39,000 nt of DNA from Pseudomonadota bacterium (GCA_022600535.1 JAHZKE010000043.1:1-39000), one strand, 5' to 3'. Positions 6,999-15,503 are shown, numbered from the stretch's first letter. Notes: generated by a model not told the origin, from the letters alone. Translations and numbers: made by a program.

Positions 6999-8153
6999 AT
7001 GATAAATAATACCCTCCCCAAAGGATACAAACAAAGCAAAGTCGGGGTTATTCCTCATGGATGGGAGCGGCATGAGTTGAAAAATTTAATTGAAATATCA
7101 AAAAATACATTTAATCCAAAAATCTCTAATGAAAATAAAAAATGTATTGAACTAGAACATATATCGCAAGAGACAGGGCAATTATTGGGATTTACAAACT
7201 CAAGTGAGCAGCAAAGTGTAAAAAATATATTCAAAAAAAATCAAGTGTTATTTGGAAAGCTCAGACCATATTTAAGAAAATTTTGGAAAGCCCAATTTGA
7301 TGGTGTATGTTCTAGTGAAATATGGACAATAAATGGAATTAAATTAACTAATGATTATTTATTCCAGTTTATTCAAACTAGTAAGTTTAATAAAATTGCT
7401 AATAAATCTAGCGGGTCTAAGATGCCTAGAGCCGATTGGAAATATATGTCTGAAATTCCTTTTAATGTTCCGCTTATAAAAGAACAAGAAAAAATAGCAA
7501 AAATTCTAACAACTTGGGACAACGCCATAGAGCAACAACAAGAATTAATTGATAAAAAACAGCAATTAAAAAAAGGATTAATGCAGCAACTCCTAACAGG
7601 AAAAACCCGCTTCCCCTGCTTTACCGGCAATTGGAAAAAATTAGAGTTTGAAAATATTTTTGAACGAATACCAAGCAAAAATTATCAAATTAATTCTACT
7701 GAATATTTAGAAAAAGGTGATTTTCCAGTAATTGATCAAGGAAAAAAATTTATTGTTGGATACACTAATGACAAAAATAAGTTATTTAATAATAATGGAG
7801 TAATAATTTTTGGTGACCACACTAGAAAATTAAAATATATTGATTTTGATTTTATCGTTGGGGCAGATGGCGTCCAATTAATTAGAACCAAAGTAAATTA
7901 TGATAATAAATTTTTTTACTATCAATTGCTATCAAAAAAAATACCGAACACTGGCTACAATAGGCATTTCAAATTTTTACTAAAAATAACTTTCTATGTA
8001 CCATCTGCTATCGAGCAACAAAAAATAACCGAAGTATTAAGCAATGCAGATAAAGAAATAGAATTACTTAATAAAGAACTATACGAAATAAAACAACAAA
8101 AAAAAGCACTAATGCAAAAATTACTAACTGGAAAGGTGAGGGTTAAATTATGA
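6999..8153 (+). CDS. hsdS: Type I restriction-modification specificity subunit S (full size)
   Basis: A 384-residue HsdS with two target-recognition domains (about 24-165 and 212-350). Each is followed by a conserved coiled-coil spacer: EQQQELIDKKQQLKKGLMQQLLTGK (about 180-205) and its repeat near the C-terminus ending QKKALMQKLLTGK. The N-terminal PKGYKQSKVGVIPHGWE is typical of the family. It selects the bipartite DNA site for HsdM and HsdR. No convincing ribosome site precedes the ATG. The stop overlaps the next gene by ATGA (8150-8153), so the SIR2-like protein is translationally coupled to it. Confidence 0.93.
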   Translation: MINNTLPKGYKQSKVGVIPHGWERHELKNLIEISKNTFNPKISNENKKCIELEHISQETGQLLGFTNSSEQQSVKNIFKKNQVLFGKLRPYLRKFWKAQFDGVCSSEIWTINGIKLTNDYLFQFIQTSKFNKIANKSSGSKMPRADWKYMSEIPFNVPLIKEQEKIAKILTTWDNAIEQQQELIDKKQQLKKGLMQQLLTGKTRFPCFTGNWKKLEFENIFERIPSKNYQINSTEYLEKGDFPVIDQGKKFIVGYTNDKNKLFNNNGVIIFGDHTRKLKYIDFDFIVGADGVQLIRTKVNYDNKFFYYQLLSKKIPNTGYNRHFKFLLKITFYVPSAIEQQKITEVLSNADKEIELLNKELYEIKQQKKALMQKLLTGKVRVKL

Positions 8154-9184
8154 CATTACTAACTTATGAAGAAGTAAAAAATAAAATTGGAGATGACAAA
8201 AATAGAGCATTACTATTAGGAAATGGATTTAGCATGTCTTATGACGAAAAAAGATTCTCTTTTGCTAATTTGCTTGATAGTGCTATAAAAGAAGATTTGT
8301 TCGGAAAGAATAGCCCTGCCTATAAAACTTTTGAATATGTTAAAAGCGTAGATTTTGAAGAAGTAATTAAATTTTTAGAATCGCCAACAGCGATAGAGAT
8401 AATTAATTCAATTATAGTTGAAAATGGCAAGCAATTTAAAAATAAAGATGCAATAATAAAAAAATTAAAAAAAATTTTAGTAGATGTAATAACAATCAAT
8501 CACCCTGAAGGAATTATGAATCAAAAATCTCATCATGCTTTCTGCTTTATTGGCTACTACAAAAAAATTTATACACTAAATTATGATTTATTACTATATT
8601 GGTTATGCTTAAAATTATTAAACTTGAACGCTCTTGAAAAATATCACCTATTTGACGACAATAATCAAATTTTATTATTAAAAGTAAATGATGGTTTTTT
8701 CAAAGAACCGTATAATTTAGATACATATTTTTGTAATAACGAGACAAAGCAAACAATTTTTTATTTGCATGGCGGCTTACATATTTACAATAAACAAAAT
8801 AATATTATAAAGATAACACATAGCAAAGAACAACAAAAACTCAGCGATCAAATACGTCAAAATATCAAGCAAGACAATTACCCACTTTTCGTGTCAGAGG
8901 GAAGCAGTGATAACAAAAAAAATAAAATTACTAATAATAATTATCTTAATCATTGCTATAAAAATTTAGCTAATGGCGGAGGCGAAAATAGTCATTTGGT
9001 TATTTTTGGAACTAAACTGAAAACAAATGATAACCATATAAAAGATATAATCTTGAAAGGGAAATTTGAAAATATATACATTGGGATAAAAAATATAGAC
9101 GAAAAAGAATTATTCGCTGATTTTGAAGACAGTGGGAAAAATATAATTTACTATGATTACCAAACTGTAAAAGTTTGGGGATAA
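8150..9184 (+). CDS. DUF4917 / SIR2-like protein inside the RM operon
   Basis: A 344-residue protein that I assign to the DUF4917/SIR2-like fold by motif. RALLLGNGFSM (19-29) resembles the nucleotide-binding GAGxS loop. YTLNYD (141-146) resembles the TTNYD motif of SIR2-like defence NADases. FYLHGGLHIY (204-213) holds a candidate catalytic His. VIFGTKLKTNDNHI (284-297) matches the GxSLxDxHI element. There is no signal peptide or membrane segment, so it should be cytoplasmic. SIR2-like proteins of phage defence destroy NAD+ after infection; whether this one does is inference. It starts within the hsdS stop codon and is followed by hsdR after 339 bases, suggesting a job tied to the restriction complex. 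Very AT-rich codon use like its hsd neighbours. Confidence 0.7.
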   Translation: MTLLTYEEVKNKIGDDKNRALLLGNGFSMSYDEKRFSFANLLDSAIKEDLFGKNSPAYKTFEYVKSVDFEEVIKFLESPTAIEIINSIIVENGKQFKNKDAIIKKLKKILVDVITINHPEGIMNQKSHHAFCFIGYYKKIYTLNYDLLLYWLCLKLLNLNALEKYHLFDDNNQILLLKVNDGFFKEPYNLDTYFCNNETKQTIFYLHGGLHIYNKQNNIIKITHSKEQQKLSDQIRQNIKQDNYPLFVSEGSSDNKKNKITNNNYLNHCYKNLANGGGENSHLVIFGTKLKTNDNHIKDIILKGKFENIYIGIKNIDEKELFADFEDSGKNIIYYDYQTVKVWG

Positions 9185-9206
9185 AAATTTATTCCCAATG
9201 AAAAAA

Positions 9207-9235
9207 TTGATTACTCATTTAATAAAAGTTATAAT
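9207..9235 (+). promoter_or_regulatory. Promoter of leader copy A
   Basis: TTGATT (9207-9212), 17-base spacer, TATAAT (9230-9235), beginning 22 bases after the SIR2-like gene. It is the first of two similarly arranged promoters before hsdR. Confidence 0.6.
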
Positions 9236-9248
9236 AGCGGTAACACAA

Positions 9249-9289
9249 CCGCCACGCCTACTCTACGATGCGAAACTTGGGCGGCTTTT
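9249..9289 (+). terminator. Hairpin with short T-run, leader copy A
   Basis: CCGCC (9249-9253) pairs with GGCGG (9280-9284), followed by CTTTT. It is weaker than the copy B hairpin: a 5-bp stem with a long loop. Confidence 0.4.
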
Positions 9290-9407
9290 CTATGCCTTAA
9301 TGGTAAGCATAATGCCTACCCTCCCCCATCAAAAGCAATATTTTACCGCTCAAAAGCCGGCAGCAATGGGGATAAATATACCTAATAATGCCAATACAGC
9401 AAAAAAG

Positions 9408-9436
9408 TTTATTTTTCCCATAATAAAAGTTATAAT
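9408..9436 (+). promoter_or_regulatory. Promoter of leader copy B (hsdR)
   Basis: TTTATT (9408-9413), 17-base spacer, TATAAT (9431-9436). The -35 is weak and the -10 perfect. The expected start is near 9443, upstream of the hairpin at 9461-9503 and of the hsdR ATG at 9524. Confidence 0.5.
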
Positions 9437-9460
9437 AGCGATAACACAACAGTTAACACA

Positions 9461-9503
9461 GCCGCCACGCCTATCCACGATGCGCAACCTTGGCGGCTTT
9501 TTT
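9461..9503 (+). terminator. Terminator-like hairpin between promoter and hsdR start (attenuator candidate)
   Basis: GCCGCCA (9461-9467) pairs with TGGCGGC (9491-9497), followed by TTTTTT (9498-9503). It sits about 18 bases after the predicted transcription start and 20 bases before the hsdR ATG. Transcripts from the adjacent promoter, and read-through from hsdS, would meet it before reaching hsdR. Confidence 0.6.
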
Positions 9504-9523
9504 ATGCCCAAATGGGAAGCATA

Positions 9524-12500
9524 ATGTCTAAAATCCCCAAGACGAGCGAGAATTACATCCAGCAAAATACCATTACTCTACTTGAGAGTATGGGCTATAT
9601 TTTTATTCGCCGCGAGCGAAACATCACACTGCGAGAGGGAAAACTTAATGAGGTGGTATTTAAAACTATACTGAGCCAACAACTCAAAAAAATAAATGGT
9701 TTTAATTATAAGGGTAAGAAATATAAATTTTCAGATAAAAATATCGCTAAAGCGATTGAGGCGTTAGATGTTCCGCTCAATGAAGGGCTAATAAATGCGA
9801 ACCAAAAAATAAGCGATAAGATAATATTGGGCAGTAGTTATGAGGAAGATCTGCACGATGGCGCTAAAAAAAGTTTTTCACTTAAATATATTGATTGGGA
9901 AAATATTGAAAATAATGTTTTTCATGTTAGCGAAGAGTTTTCGGTAGAAAGACAAACAAAGATAGAACGGGATAAAAACAGACGCCCCGATTTAGTGCTT
10001 TTTATTAATGGCATTCCGCTGGCAGTGGTTGAGCTTAAAAAATCCAGTGTCGCAACAGAAGAAGGTATTTCGCAGATGGTACGCAATCAGGGAAAGGACG
10101 AAATACCGCACCTGTTTAAATATATACAACTGACGCTTGCGGGTAATAGCCACGAACCAAAGTATGCAACAACGGGAACGAGTAGCAATTTTTATGCGAT
10201 ATGGAAAGAGGAAAACCCCAATAAAGAATTAAAACAGCTAATAACGAAAAGAAGTATCAGTGCATTGGATAAAATTGTCTATTCGCTTTTTAATAAAAGT
10301 CGGCTGATTGAAATTTTACAATCTTATATTCTCTTTGATAAAAAGGTAAAAAAAATAGCGCGCTATCCGCAATTTTTTGCTCTGCAAGCGATAATGAAGA
10401 AAATAGAAACTTTTGACAAAGCAGGAATACGCGGCGGTGGGCTTATTTGGCATACGCAAGGTAGCGGAAAATCGCTGACGATGTCTATGCTTACCAAGGT
10501 AATTATGAGAAATATCCCCGGGGCAAAGTTAATTGTTGTTACCGATAGAAAAGATTTAGATAAACAAATTAATCAGACATTTACCAATAGCGAAATAAAG
10601 GCGGGGCGTGCTACCAGTGGACACGATTTAATTGAAAAACTGCAATCGGGGATGAGTATCATTACAACGCTAGTACATAAATTTGAAACAGTAGCGAAAG
10701 AAAAAATAACGCTTGCTGACCCGAATATTTTTGTGATTGTGGATGAATCGCACCGAACACAAGGCGGCGATTTGCATAGAGCAATGAAAAAAGTGTTCAC
10801 GCATGGTTGCTATCTTGCATTTACGGGCACGCCGTTATTAAAAGAAAATAAAAATTCTATTGCTAAATTTGGCGGATTGCTTCATAAATATACAATTGAC
10901 CAAGCGGTGCAAGATAAAGCGGTACTCCCTCTGCTGTATGAGGGGCGATTAGTAGACCAATGGATTAGTGACCAAGATAGCTTAGATAGAAAGTTTGCGT
11001 TGATTTCGGCTAATCTTAATGAGAAGGAAACAGCTGACTTAAAACAAAAATGGGCGCGATTTACAAAGATCGCTTCTAGTGAGCAACGATTAGAAATGAT
11101 TGCCGTAGATATTGACGCACACTTCATTAAGCATATAAAAGATACGGGTTTTAAAGGAATGTTAGCAACCAGTAGTAAGTATGATGCGATTAAATATCAT
11201 TCTATTTTTGAAGAATTTGGACATATCAAAACGGCGTTTATTATTTCGCCACCGGATGCACGGGATGGTTTTGAGGAGGTGGACGAAGGGAATAAGCAGT
11301 ATGTAGCGGCAGCATGGAATAAACTGGTAAAAGAACATGGCGATGCAGAACAGTATTTAGAAAATATAAAAGATAAGTTTGTAGAAGGGGAAGAAATAGA
11401 TTTACTGATTGTAGTAGATAAATTGCTGACGGGTTTTGATGCCCCACGGGCGCAAATGCTCTATATAGATAAAGAGCTAAAAGACCATACGCTACTGCAA
11501 GCAATCGCAAGGGTGAATCGGCTTTATGATGGCAAACAATTTGGTATTATTATAGATTACCGCGGGTTGCTCGGTAATTTAGACCAAGCGTTAACTTCCT
11601 ATAGTTCTTTTGATGGTTTTGATGAACAAGATATTATCGGGGCAGTAATTGATATTAATAACGAAATCGCTAAGGTAAAGACGTCTTATTCGTATCTTAA
11701 AGAGTTATTTGCACCGGTAGAAAATAAGGAGGATAACGAGAGTTATGAGGTTTTTCTGGCAGCGGAAGAAAAAAGAAAAGAGTTTTACCAACTGCTTTCT
11801 CAATATGGTGTTGCATTGAAGTTAGCGCTTTCCAGCGACAAAGCTTACGAATTATTTACCACAAAAGAAATAGACAATTATAAAAAAGTAATGAAGTTTT
11901 ATAGTGAACTGAGGAAGAGTGTAAAAATACGCTATCACGAAGAAGTGGATTTTGGTTTGTATGAAAAACAAATGCAAAAACTATTAGATACTTTTATTTA
12001 TGCCAAAGATATAGACCAAATTACAAAATTAGTTAATGTTTTTGACGAGGGTTTTGAAGCTGAACTTGAGCGTGTTGTCGGCAATAATGCGCGAGCGGAT
12101 GTTATTTTAAGTGCGACAACAAAGGTGATTAGTGAAAAACGCGAACAAAACCCTGCTTATTATGACAAACTCTCAAAGCGTATCCAAAAGATATTAGATG
12201 AGTATAAAGAAAATAGGTTAAGTGATGATGAAAAGTTAGAACACGCCAAAGATATTCGCACCATGTTAATGGAAAAAAACAATGTTGATAAAGGCGAGTA
12301 TCCTGACGAGATTAAGCATAATCCCCCTGCGCGTGCTTTTTATGATAACTTGCAAGAGGCAATGCAAGAAGTGCCTCCTGAAGCATTTATTACCACGATA
12401 TTAGAAATAAATGCGATTTTTAAAGAGATCGCTAAAAAACCAGATTGGCAAATAAATACTGATGTTAAAAATGAAATAGACCAACAGATAGATGATATTT

Positions 12501-12601
12501 TTTGGACGCTTAAAGAAACGCATGATATAAAACTTGCAGATAGCGATGAGCTTATCGTACAAGTGCGTTCTATTGGTATTAGTAATTATGCAAGTAAATA
12601 A
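9524..12601 (+). CDS. hsdR: Type I restriction enzyme subunit R (endonuclease/translocase)
   Basis: A 1025-residue motor and nuclease subunit. From the ATG at 9524 (chosen because the purine-rich GGGAAG lies just before it; an ATG at 9512 would add four residues) it shows: the PD-(D/E)xK nuclease RRPDLVLFINGIPLAVVELKK (Asp about 156, ELKK about 170-173); helicase motif I TQGSGKS (about 311-317); motif II DESH (about 407-410); motif III AFTGTP; and motif VI region AIARVNRLYDGK. These are the hallmarks of HsdR, which translocates DNA using ATP and cleaves unmethylated DNA away from the recognition site. No frameshift is seen. The YgjP-like peptidase gene overlaps its end by 14 bases. Confidence 0.95.
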   Translation: MSKIPKTSENYIQQNTITLLESMGYIFIRRERNITLREGKLNEVVFKTILSQQLKKINGFNYKGKKYKFSDKNIAKAIEALDVPLNEGLINANQKISDKIILGSSYEEDLHDGAKKSFSLKYIDWENIENNVFHVSEEFSVERQTKIERDKNRRPDLVLFINGIPLAVVELKKSSVATEEGISQMVRNQGKDEIPHLFKYIQLTLAGNSHEPKYATTGTSSNFYAIWKEENPNKELKQLITKRSISALDKIVYSLFNKSRLIEILQSYILFDKKVKKIARYPQFFALQAIMKKIETFDKAGIRGGGLIWHTQGSGKSLTMSMLTKVIMRNIPGAKLIVVTDRKDLDKQINQTFTNSEIKAGRATSGHDLIEKLQSGMSIITTLVHKFETVAKEKITLADPNIFVIVDESHRTQGGDLHRAMKKVFTHGCYLAFTGTPLLKENKNSIAKFGGLLHKYTIDQAVQDKAVLPLLYEGRLVDQWISDQDSLDRKFALISANLNEKETADLKQKWARFTKIASSEQRLEMIAVDIDAHFIKHIKDTGFKGMLATSSKYDAIKYHSIFEEFGHIKTAFIISPPDARDGFEEVDEGNKQYVAAAWNKLVKEHGDAEQYLENIKDKFVEGEEIDLLIVVDKLLTGFDAPRAQMLYIDKELKDHTLLQAIARVNRLYDGKQFGIIIDYRGLLGNLDQALTSYSSFDGFDEQDIIGAVIDINNEIAKVKTSYSYLKELFAPVENKEDNESYEVFLAAEEKRKEFYQLLSQYGVALKLALSSDKAYELFTTKEIDNYKKVMKFYSELRKSVKIRYHEEVDFGLYEKQMQKLLDTFIYAKDIDQITKLVNVFDEGFEAELERVVGNNARADVILSATTKVISEKREQNPAYYDKLSKRIQKILDEYKENRLSDDEKLEHAKDIRTMLMEKNNVDKGEYPDEIKHNPPARAFYDNLQEAMQEVPPEAFITTILEINAIFKEIAKKPDWQINTDVKNEIDQQIDDIFWTLKETHDIKLADSDELIVQVRSIGISNYASK

Positions 12602-13250
12602 TGTTGCGGTCATCTATAAAGATGTTAAACATGCCAATTTGAGAGTGCGCCCCAATAAAGAGGTAATATTAACGGTGCCTCTAAATATGACGAATGGGGA
12701 AATAAAGTATATTCTCAACAAAAGAGCAGATTGGATAAAAAAACAGTTGGTTCTATTTAATCAAAATGAACCTATTAAACGAGAGTTAGTCAGTGGTGAA
12801 AATTTTGTCTATTTGGGAAAAAACTATCGGCTCAAGGTGATAGAGGCACAAGAGGAAAGAGTCAAGCTAAATCGCGGTTATTTTGAGTTATATGTAAAGG
12901 ATAAACAGCACTATACGAAAAAAGAAAAATTAATTGAGAGTTGGTATAAAACAAAGGCGGCGGTGCATTTTCAAAAAACAATAGAAAAGTATCAACCGAT
13001 TGTTAAAAAGGATATAAAGACAATACGCATCCGTTCTATGAAAACACGCTGGGGGTCTTGCAATCCGAAAAAGTCCTATATTAATTTAAATCTTGAGTTA
13101 ATTAAAAAATCAAAGGCATCTATTGAATATGTTGTTTTTCACGAATTGACACACTTAATCCACCACAATCATAGTGCAAAATTTTATAATTATCTAACCT
13201 TACACATGCCAGATTGGAAAAAAAGAAAATTGATTTTAGATAATCAATAG
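12588..13250 (+). CDS. YgjP-type zinc metallopeptidase (DUF45/M48-like)
   Basis: A 220-residue protein of the YgjP/DUF45 metal-dependent hydrolase family. It has RWGSCNPKKSYINLNLELI, the zinc-binding HELTH (185-189) and downstream NHSAKFYNYL that supplies the third ligand region. The start at 12588 (MQVNNVAVIYKDVKHANLRVRP) was preferred over a more upstream ATG because family N-termini begin close to this point. It begins 14 bases inside hsdR, implying coupled translation. Homologues are frequent neighbours of type I RM genes, but their role there is not established; proteolysis or control of HsdR is a possibility. Same AT-rich composition as the island. Confidence 0.85.
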   Translation: MQVNNVAVIYKDVKHANLRVRPNKEVILTVPLNMTNGEIKYILNKRADWIKKQLVLFNQNEPIKRELVSGENFVYLGKNYRLKVIEAQEERVKLNRGYFELYVKDKQHYTKKEKLIESWYKTKAAVHFQKTIEKYQPIVKKDIKTIRIRSMKTRWGSCNPKKSYINLNLELIKKSKASIEYVVFHELTHLIHHNHSAKFYNYLTLHMPDWKKRKLILDNQ

Positions 13251-13347
13251 TGATAACATAAAGAGGTAATTGGAAATGAAAGTATAAATTACCATGCCAA
13301 GCCCTGTTGCATTACAAACATTGACGGATTAGAAAAAATACTTATGC

Positions 13348-13374
13348 CGCCCAACCTACTGCGTAGGGCGTTTT
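13348..13374. terminator. Terminator hairpin between converging genes
   Basis: CGCCC (13348-13352) pairs with GGGCG (13366-13370), with an inner TAC/GTA pairing, and TTTT follows on the plus strand. On the minus strand the same stem is followed some bases later by TTTTTT, so it could serve both the RM operon and dctM. It also marks the change from island to AT-poorer DNA. Confidence 0.5.
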
Positions 13375-13412
13375 GTAAGCCGGCGGTTTCTAAGTGATAA
13401 AAGTAATGATTA

Positions 13413-14795
13413 CTAATTGGTAACGATTTCGGGTCCCATTATCATATTTGGTAAGAACGTAGAGATAACGGGGACATAGGTGATGATTATCAAGAATACA
13501 AATAACACCATTAAAAATGGTGCTGCCGCTTTTACGACTGATAATATCGGCATATTTGCAACGCTTGATGTTACAAAAAGGTTGAGCCCTACAGGGGGAG
13601 TAATCATGCCAATTTCCATATTAACGACCATGATAATGCCAAGATGGATTGGGTCAATCCCCAGCTCTATGGCGATTGGAAAGACCAAAGGGGCGACAAT
13701 CACCAACAAACCCGAAGGTTCCATAAATTGCCCGCCAATTAATAAAATAACATTTACGATTATTAAAAAAGTTACCGCCCCTAAACCTGCGGATAGCATT
13801 AAATTTGCGACTTGTTGGGGGATTTGTTCATCCGTTAGCACATGTTTTAAAATCAATGCATTGGCTATCACAAATAATAATGTGATGGTTAGCTTGCCTG
13901 CTTCTAAAAATGTTTTTTTAGTATCTGCATGAAAGAAAGCAGTGAATATTAACCATGGTTTTCTAATCAAGGTTTGGCAAGATTCCTTGAAATTGTTGCT
14001 ATGCTTTAAGGGTCCTACATCGCAATAAATAAAAGTAACAATAAAGTAAGCATAAACGGCGGCAACGGCGGCGGCTTCTGTCGGGGTGAAAATGCCGCCA
14101 TAAATACCGCCTAAAATTATCACCACCAAAAGCAACCCCCACAGTGCATCTTTACCTGAGGCGATAATTTCGTCAACACCTTTCCATGTTCCGCGTGGCA
14201 AATTACGCACCCGTGCGATAACATAAATGGCTGTCATCAGCATAATTCCTGCCATTATGCCGGGGAGTATCCCTGCTAAAAACATTCTGCCAACCGACAC
14301 ATCAACGGCGGCGGCATAAACGACCATAACGATTGAGGGCGGGATTAAAATACCCAATGTGCCAGCATTACAGATGACACCGGCGGCGAATTCTTTACTG
14401 TAACCGACTTGCCGCATTCCGGCAATCACAATCGTACCAATCGCAACTACTGTTGCGGGGGATGAACCAGACAAAGCGGCAAACATCATACAGGAAAAAA
14501 CTCCTGCAATCGCGAGCCCCCCGGGTAAATGTCCGACACAGGCAATGGAAAATCGTATGATGCGCTGGGCGACGCCTCCGGTGGTCATAAAGCTGGAAGC
14601 AAGGATAAAAAACGGCACTGCCAATAGGGTGAAATGCCCTTCAAACGCGCTCAAGAATGTTTGTGCTACCGATGCCAAAGAGCTTTCAGAAAACCATAAT
14701 AAAAATAATACCGAAGAAAATCCTAATGCAACCGCAACAGGCACGCCGACCAATAATAAAAAAATAACCAATGAGAATAATAACGCGACTTCCAT
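13413..14795 (-). CDS. dctM: TRAP transporter large permease DctM
   Basis: A 460-residue integral membrane protein, the ion-coupled translocating subunit of a tripartite TRAP carrier. Many hydrophobic segments are visible, with family signatures AALSGSSPATVVAIGTI (about 107-123), NAGTLGILIPPSIVMVVYA and GMITPPVGLNLFVTSSVA. It is about 30 residues longer than common DctM proteins because of a hydrophilic stretch near 265-300. It is the last gene of dctP-dctQ-dctM; its ATG shares one base with the dctQ stop (TAATG). Confidence 0.95.
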   Translation of the reverse strand: MEVALLFSLVIFLLLVGVPVAVALGFSSVLFLLWFSESSLASVAQTFLSAFEGHFTLLAVPFFILASSFMTTGGVAQRIIRFSIACVGHLPGGLAIAGVFSCMMFAALSGSSPATVVAIGTIVIAGMRQVGYSKEFAAGVICNAGTLGILIPPSIVMVVYAAAVDVSVGRMFLAGILPGIMAGIMLMTAIYVIARVRNLPRGTWKGVDEIIASGKDALWGLLLVVIILGGIYGGIFTPTEAAAVAAVYAYFIVTFIYCDVGPLKHSNNFKESCQTLIRKPWLIFTAFFHADTKKTFLEAGKLTITLLFVIANALILKHVLTDEQIPQQVANLMLSAGLGAVTFLIIVNVILLIGGQFMEPSGLLVIVAPLVFPIAIELGIDPIHLGIIMVVNMEIGMITPPVGLNLFVTSSVANMPILSVVKAAAPFLMVLFVFLIIITYVPVISTFLPNMIMGPEIVTN

Positions 14796-15460
14796 TATTT
14801 TTGCGCCTCATTTGCGCCGATGTCAAAATCACCGACTTCTTCCTCATGGCTGGCAATCAAACTGCTTTTTGAGCCCTGCCAAATCTGCCATGCGAGCTGA
14901 CAAAAACGGAGCAGTAATAATGCCATTGAAATCGGCAACACAATGTAGGGAATTAACCGCGGGATTTTCTCGTACGGTTCGCCATCGTTGAAAATGTCTT
15001 TGAGAAAACTAAGCCATTGCGGCATGGGAATATCATTGACCTCATACCAACCTTTAGAGAGAAATTTATCCTGTAACCCGGTGGGAAACCACCGTCCCGT
15101 GCTGGCAGGGAGATTGGCAAAGTTCGCCCAATAATCCCATGCGCCTTTCACCAAGAGAAACGAAAACATGATGCACATCGTTACCGAAAATAACGCAAAA
15201 TATCTGCGCCAAAAAGGTGAGAGCAAATTGGTGATAATATCCACGCCCAGATGCAATTTATGTTTTACTGCATAGGAAGCCCCCAACAACACCAACCAGC
15301 CAAATAGAAATACTGTAGATTCTAAAGCCCATAACATGTTGCTGTTAAAAAAACTTCGTGCCACCACATTGGCGAAAGTAATCGCCAACATCAAAAACAT
15401 AATCCAGATGATAAGATTTTCTTCAATCTTATCAATAAATTCAGCAACAGGTTTTGTCAT
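14795..15460 (-). CDS. dctQ: TRAP transporter small permease DctQ
   Basis: A 221-residue four-helix membrane protein. The first two segments (LIIWIMFLMLAITFANVVARSFF and VFLFGWLVLLGASYAVKHKLHLGVD) match DctQ, which bridges DctP and DctM. A soluble loop of about 45 residues (near 140-180) lies before the last helix. It is directly coupled to dctM (one-base overlap) and separated from dctP by 73 bases that contain a hairpin. Confidence 0.9.
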   Translation of the reverse strand: MTKPVAEFIDKIEENLIIWIMFLMLAITFANVVARSFFNSNMLWALESTVFLFGWLVLLGASYAVKHKLHLGVDIITNLLSPFWRRYFALFSVTMCIMFSFLLVKGAWDYWANFANLPASTGRWFPTGLQDKFLSKGWYEVNDIPMPQWLSFLKDIFNDGEPYEKIPRLIPYIVLPISMALLLLRFCQLAWQIWQGSKSSLIASHEEEVGDFDIGANEAQK

Positions 15461-15479
15461 TATTTGTTACGCAATAATA

Positions 15480-15503
15480 GAGGGTAGATAGCAACCTACC
15501 CTC
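15480..15503 (-). promoter_or_regulatory. Intercistronic hairpin dctP-dctQ
   Basis: GAGGGTAG (15480-15487) and CTACCCTC (15496-15503) form a perfect 8-bp stem with an 8-base loop. No strong T-run follows in the transcribed direction. Such a stem after the binding-protein gene often protects its mRNA or limits read-through, giving more DctP than permease; that role is inferred. Confidence 0.6.

Larger units (their letters stand above)
9221..9526 (+). repeat. Duplicated ~100-base hsdR leader (copies A and B)
   Basis: Copy A (9221-9314) and copy B (9422-9526) share, in order: AATAAAAGTTATAATAGCG with its -10 box, AACACAAC, a CCGCCACGCCTA...GGCGGCTTTT hairpin, and AATGG(G/T)AAGCATAATG ending in an ATG. 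Copy B has an extra ~11 bases before the hairpin. The ATG of copy B starts hsdR; that of copy A (9312-9314) opens a frame running to 9524, which looks non-functional. This explains most of the 339-base gap between genes. Confidence 0.75.

Noticed and set aside
6926-7009. 27-codon peptide (MNTLKQILQTTTLV...) overlapping the hsdS start, resembling a signal peptide
   Set aside because: No ribosome site and no further extension; it starts in the third half-repeat and is probably chance.
4720-8153. Invertible hsdS (shufflon-type) locus
   Set aside because: Both S genes lie in the same orientation, no recombinase gene is present, and the inverted repeat at 6855-6886 has a 4-base loop rather than enclosing coding sequence.
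9198-9524. 108-codon frame between the SIR2-like gene and hsdR
   Set aside because: It has no ribosome site, runs through two promoters and two hairpins, and the two repeat copies are out of frame relative to each other (11-base indel). The DNA elements, not a protein, appear to be what is repeated.
4231-13412. tRNA-Ser as attachment site with a duplicated 3' end at the far side of the island
   Set aside because: No copy of the CGAATCCCACTCTCTCCGCC end was found around 13250-13412 and no integrase gene is in the window, so integration at the tRNA is not demonstrated.
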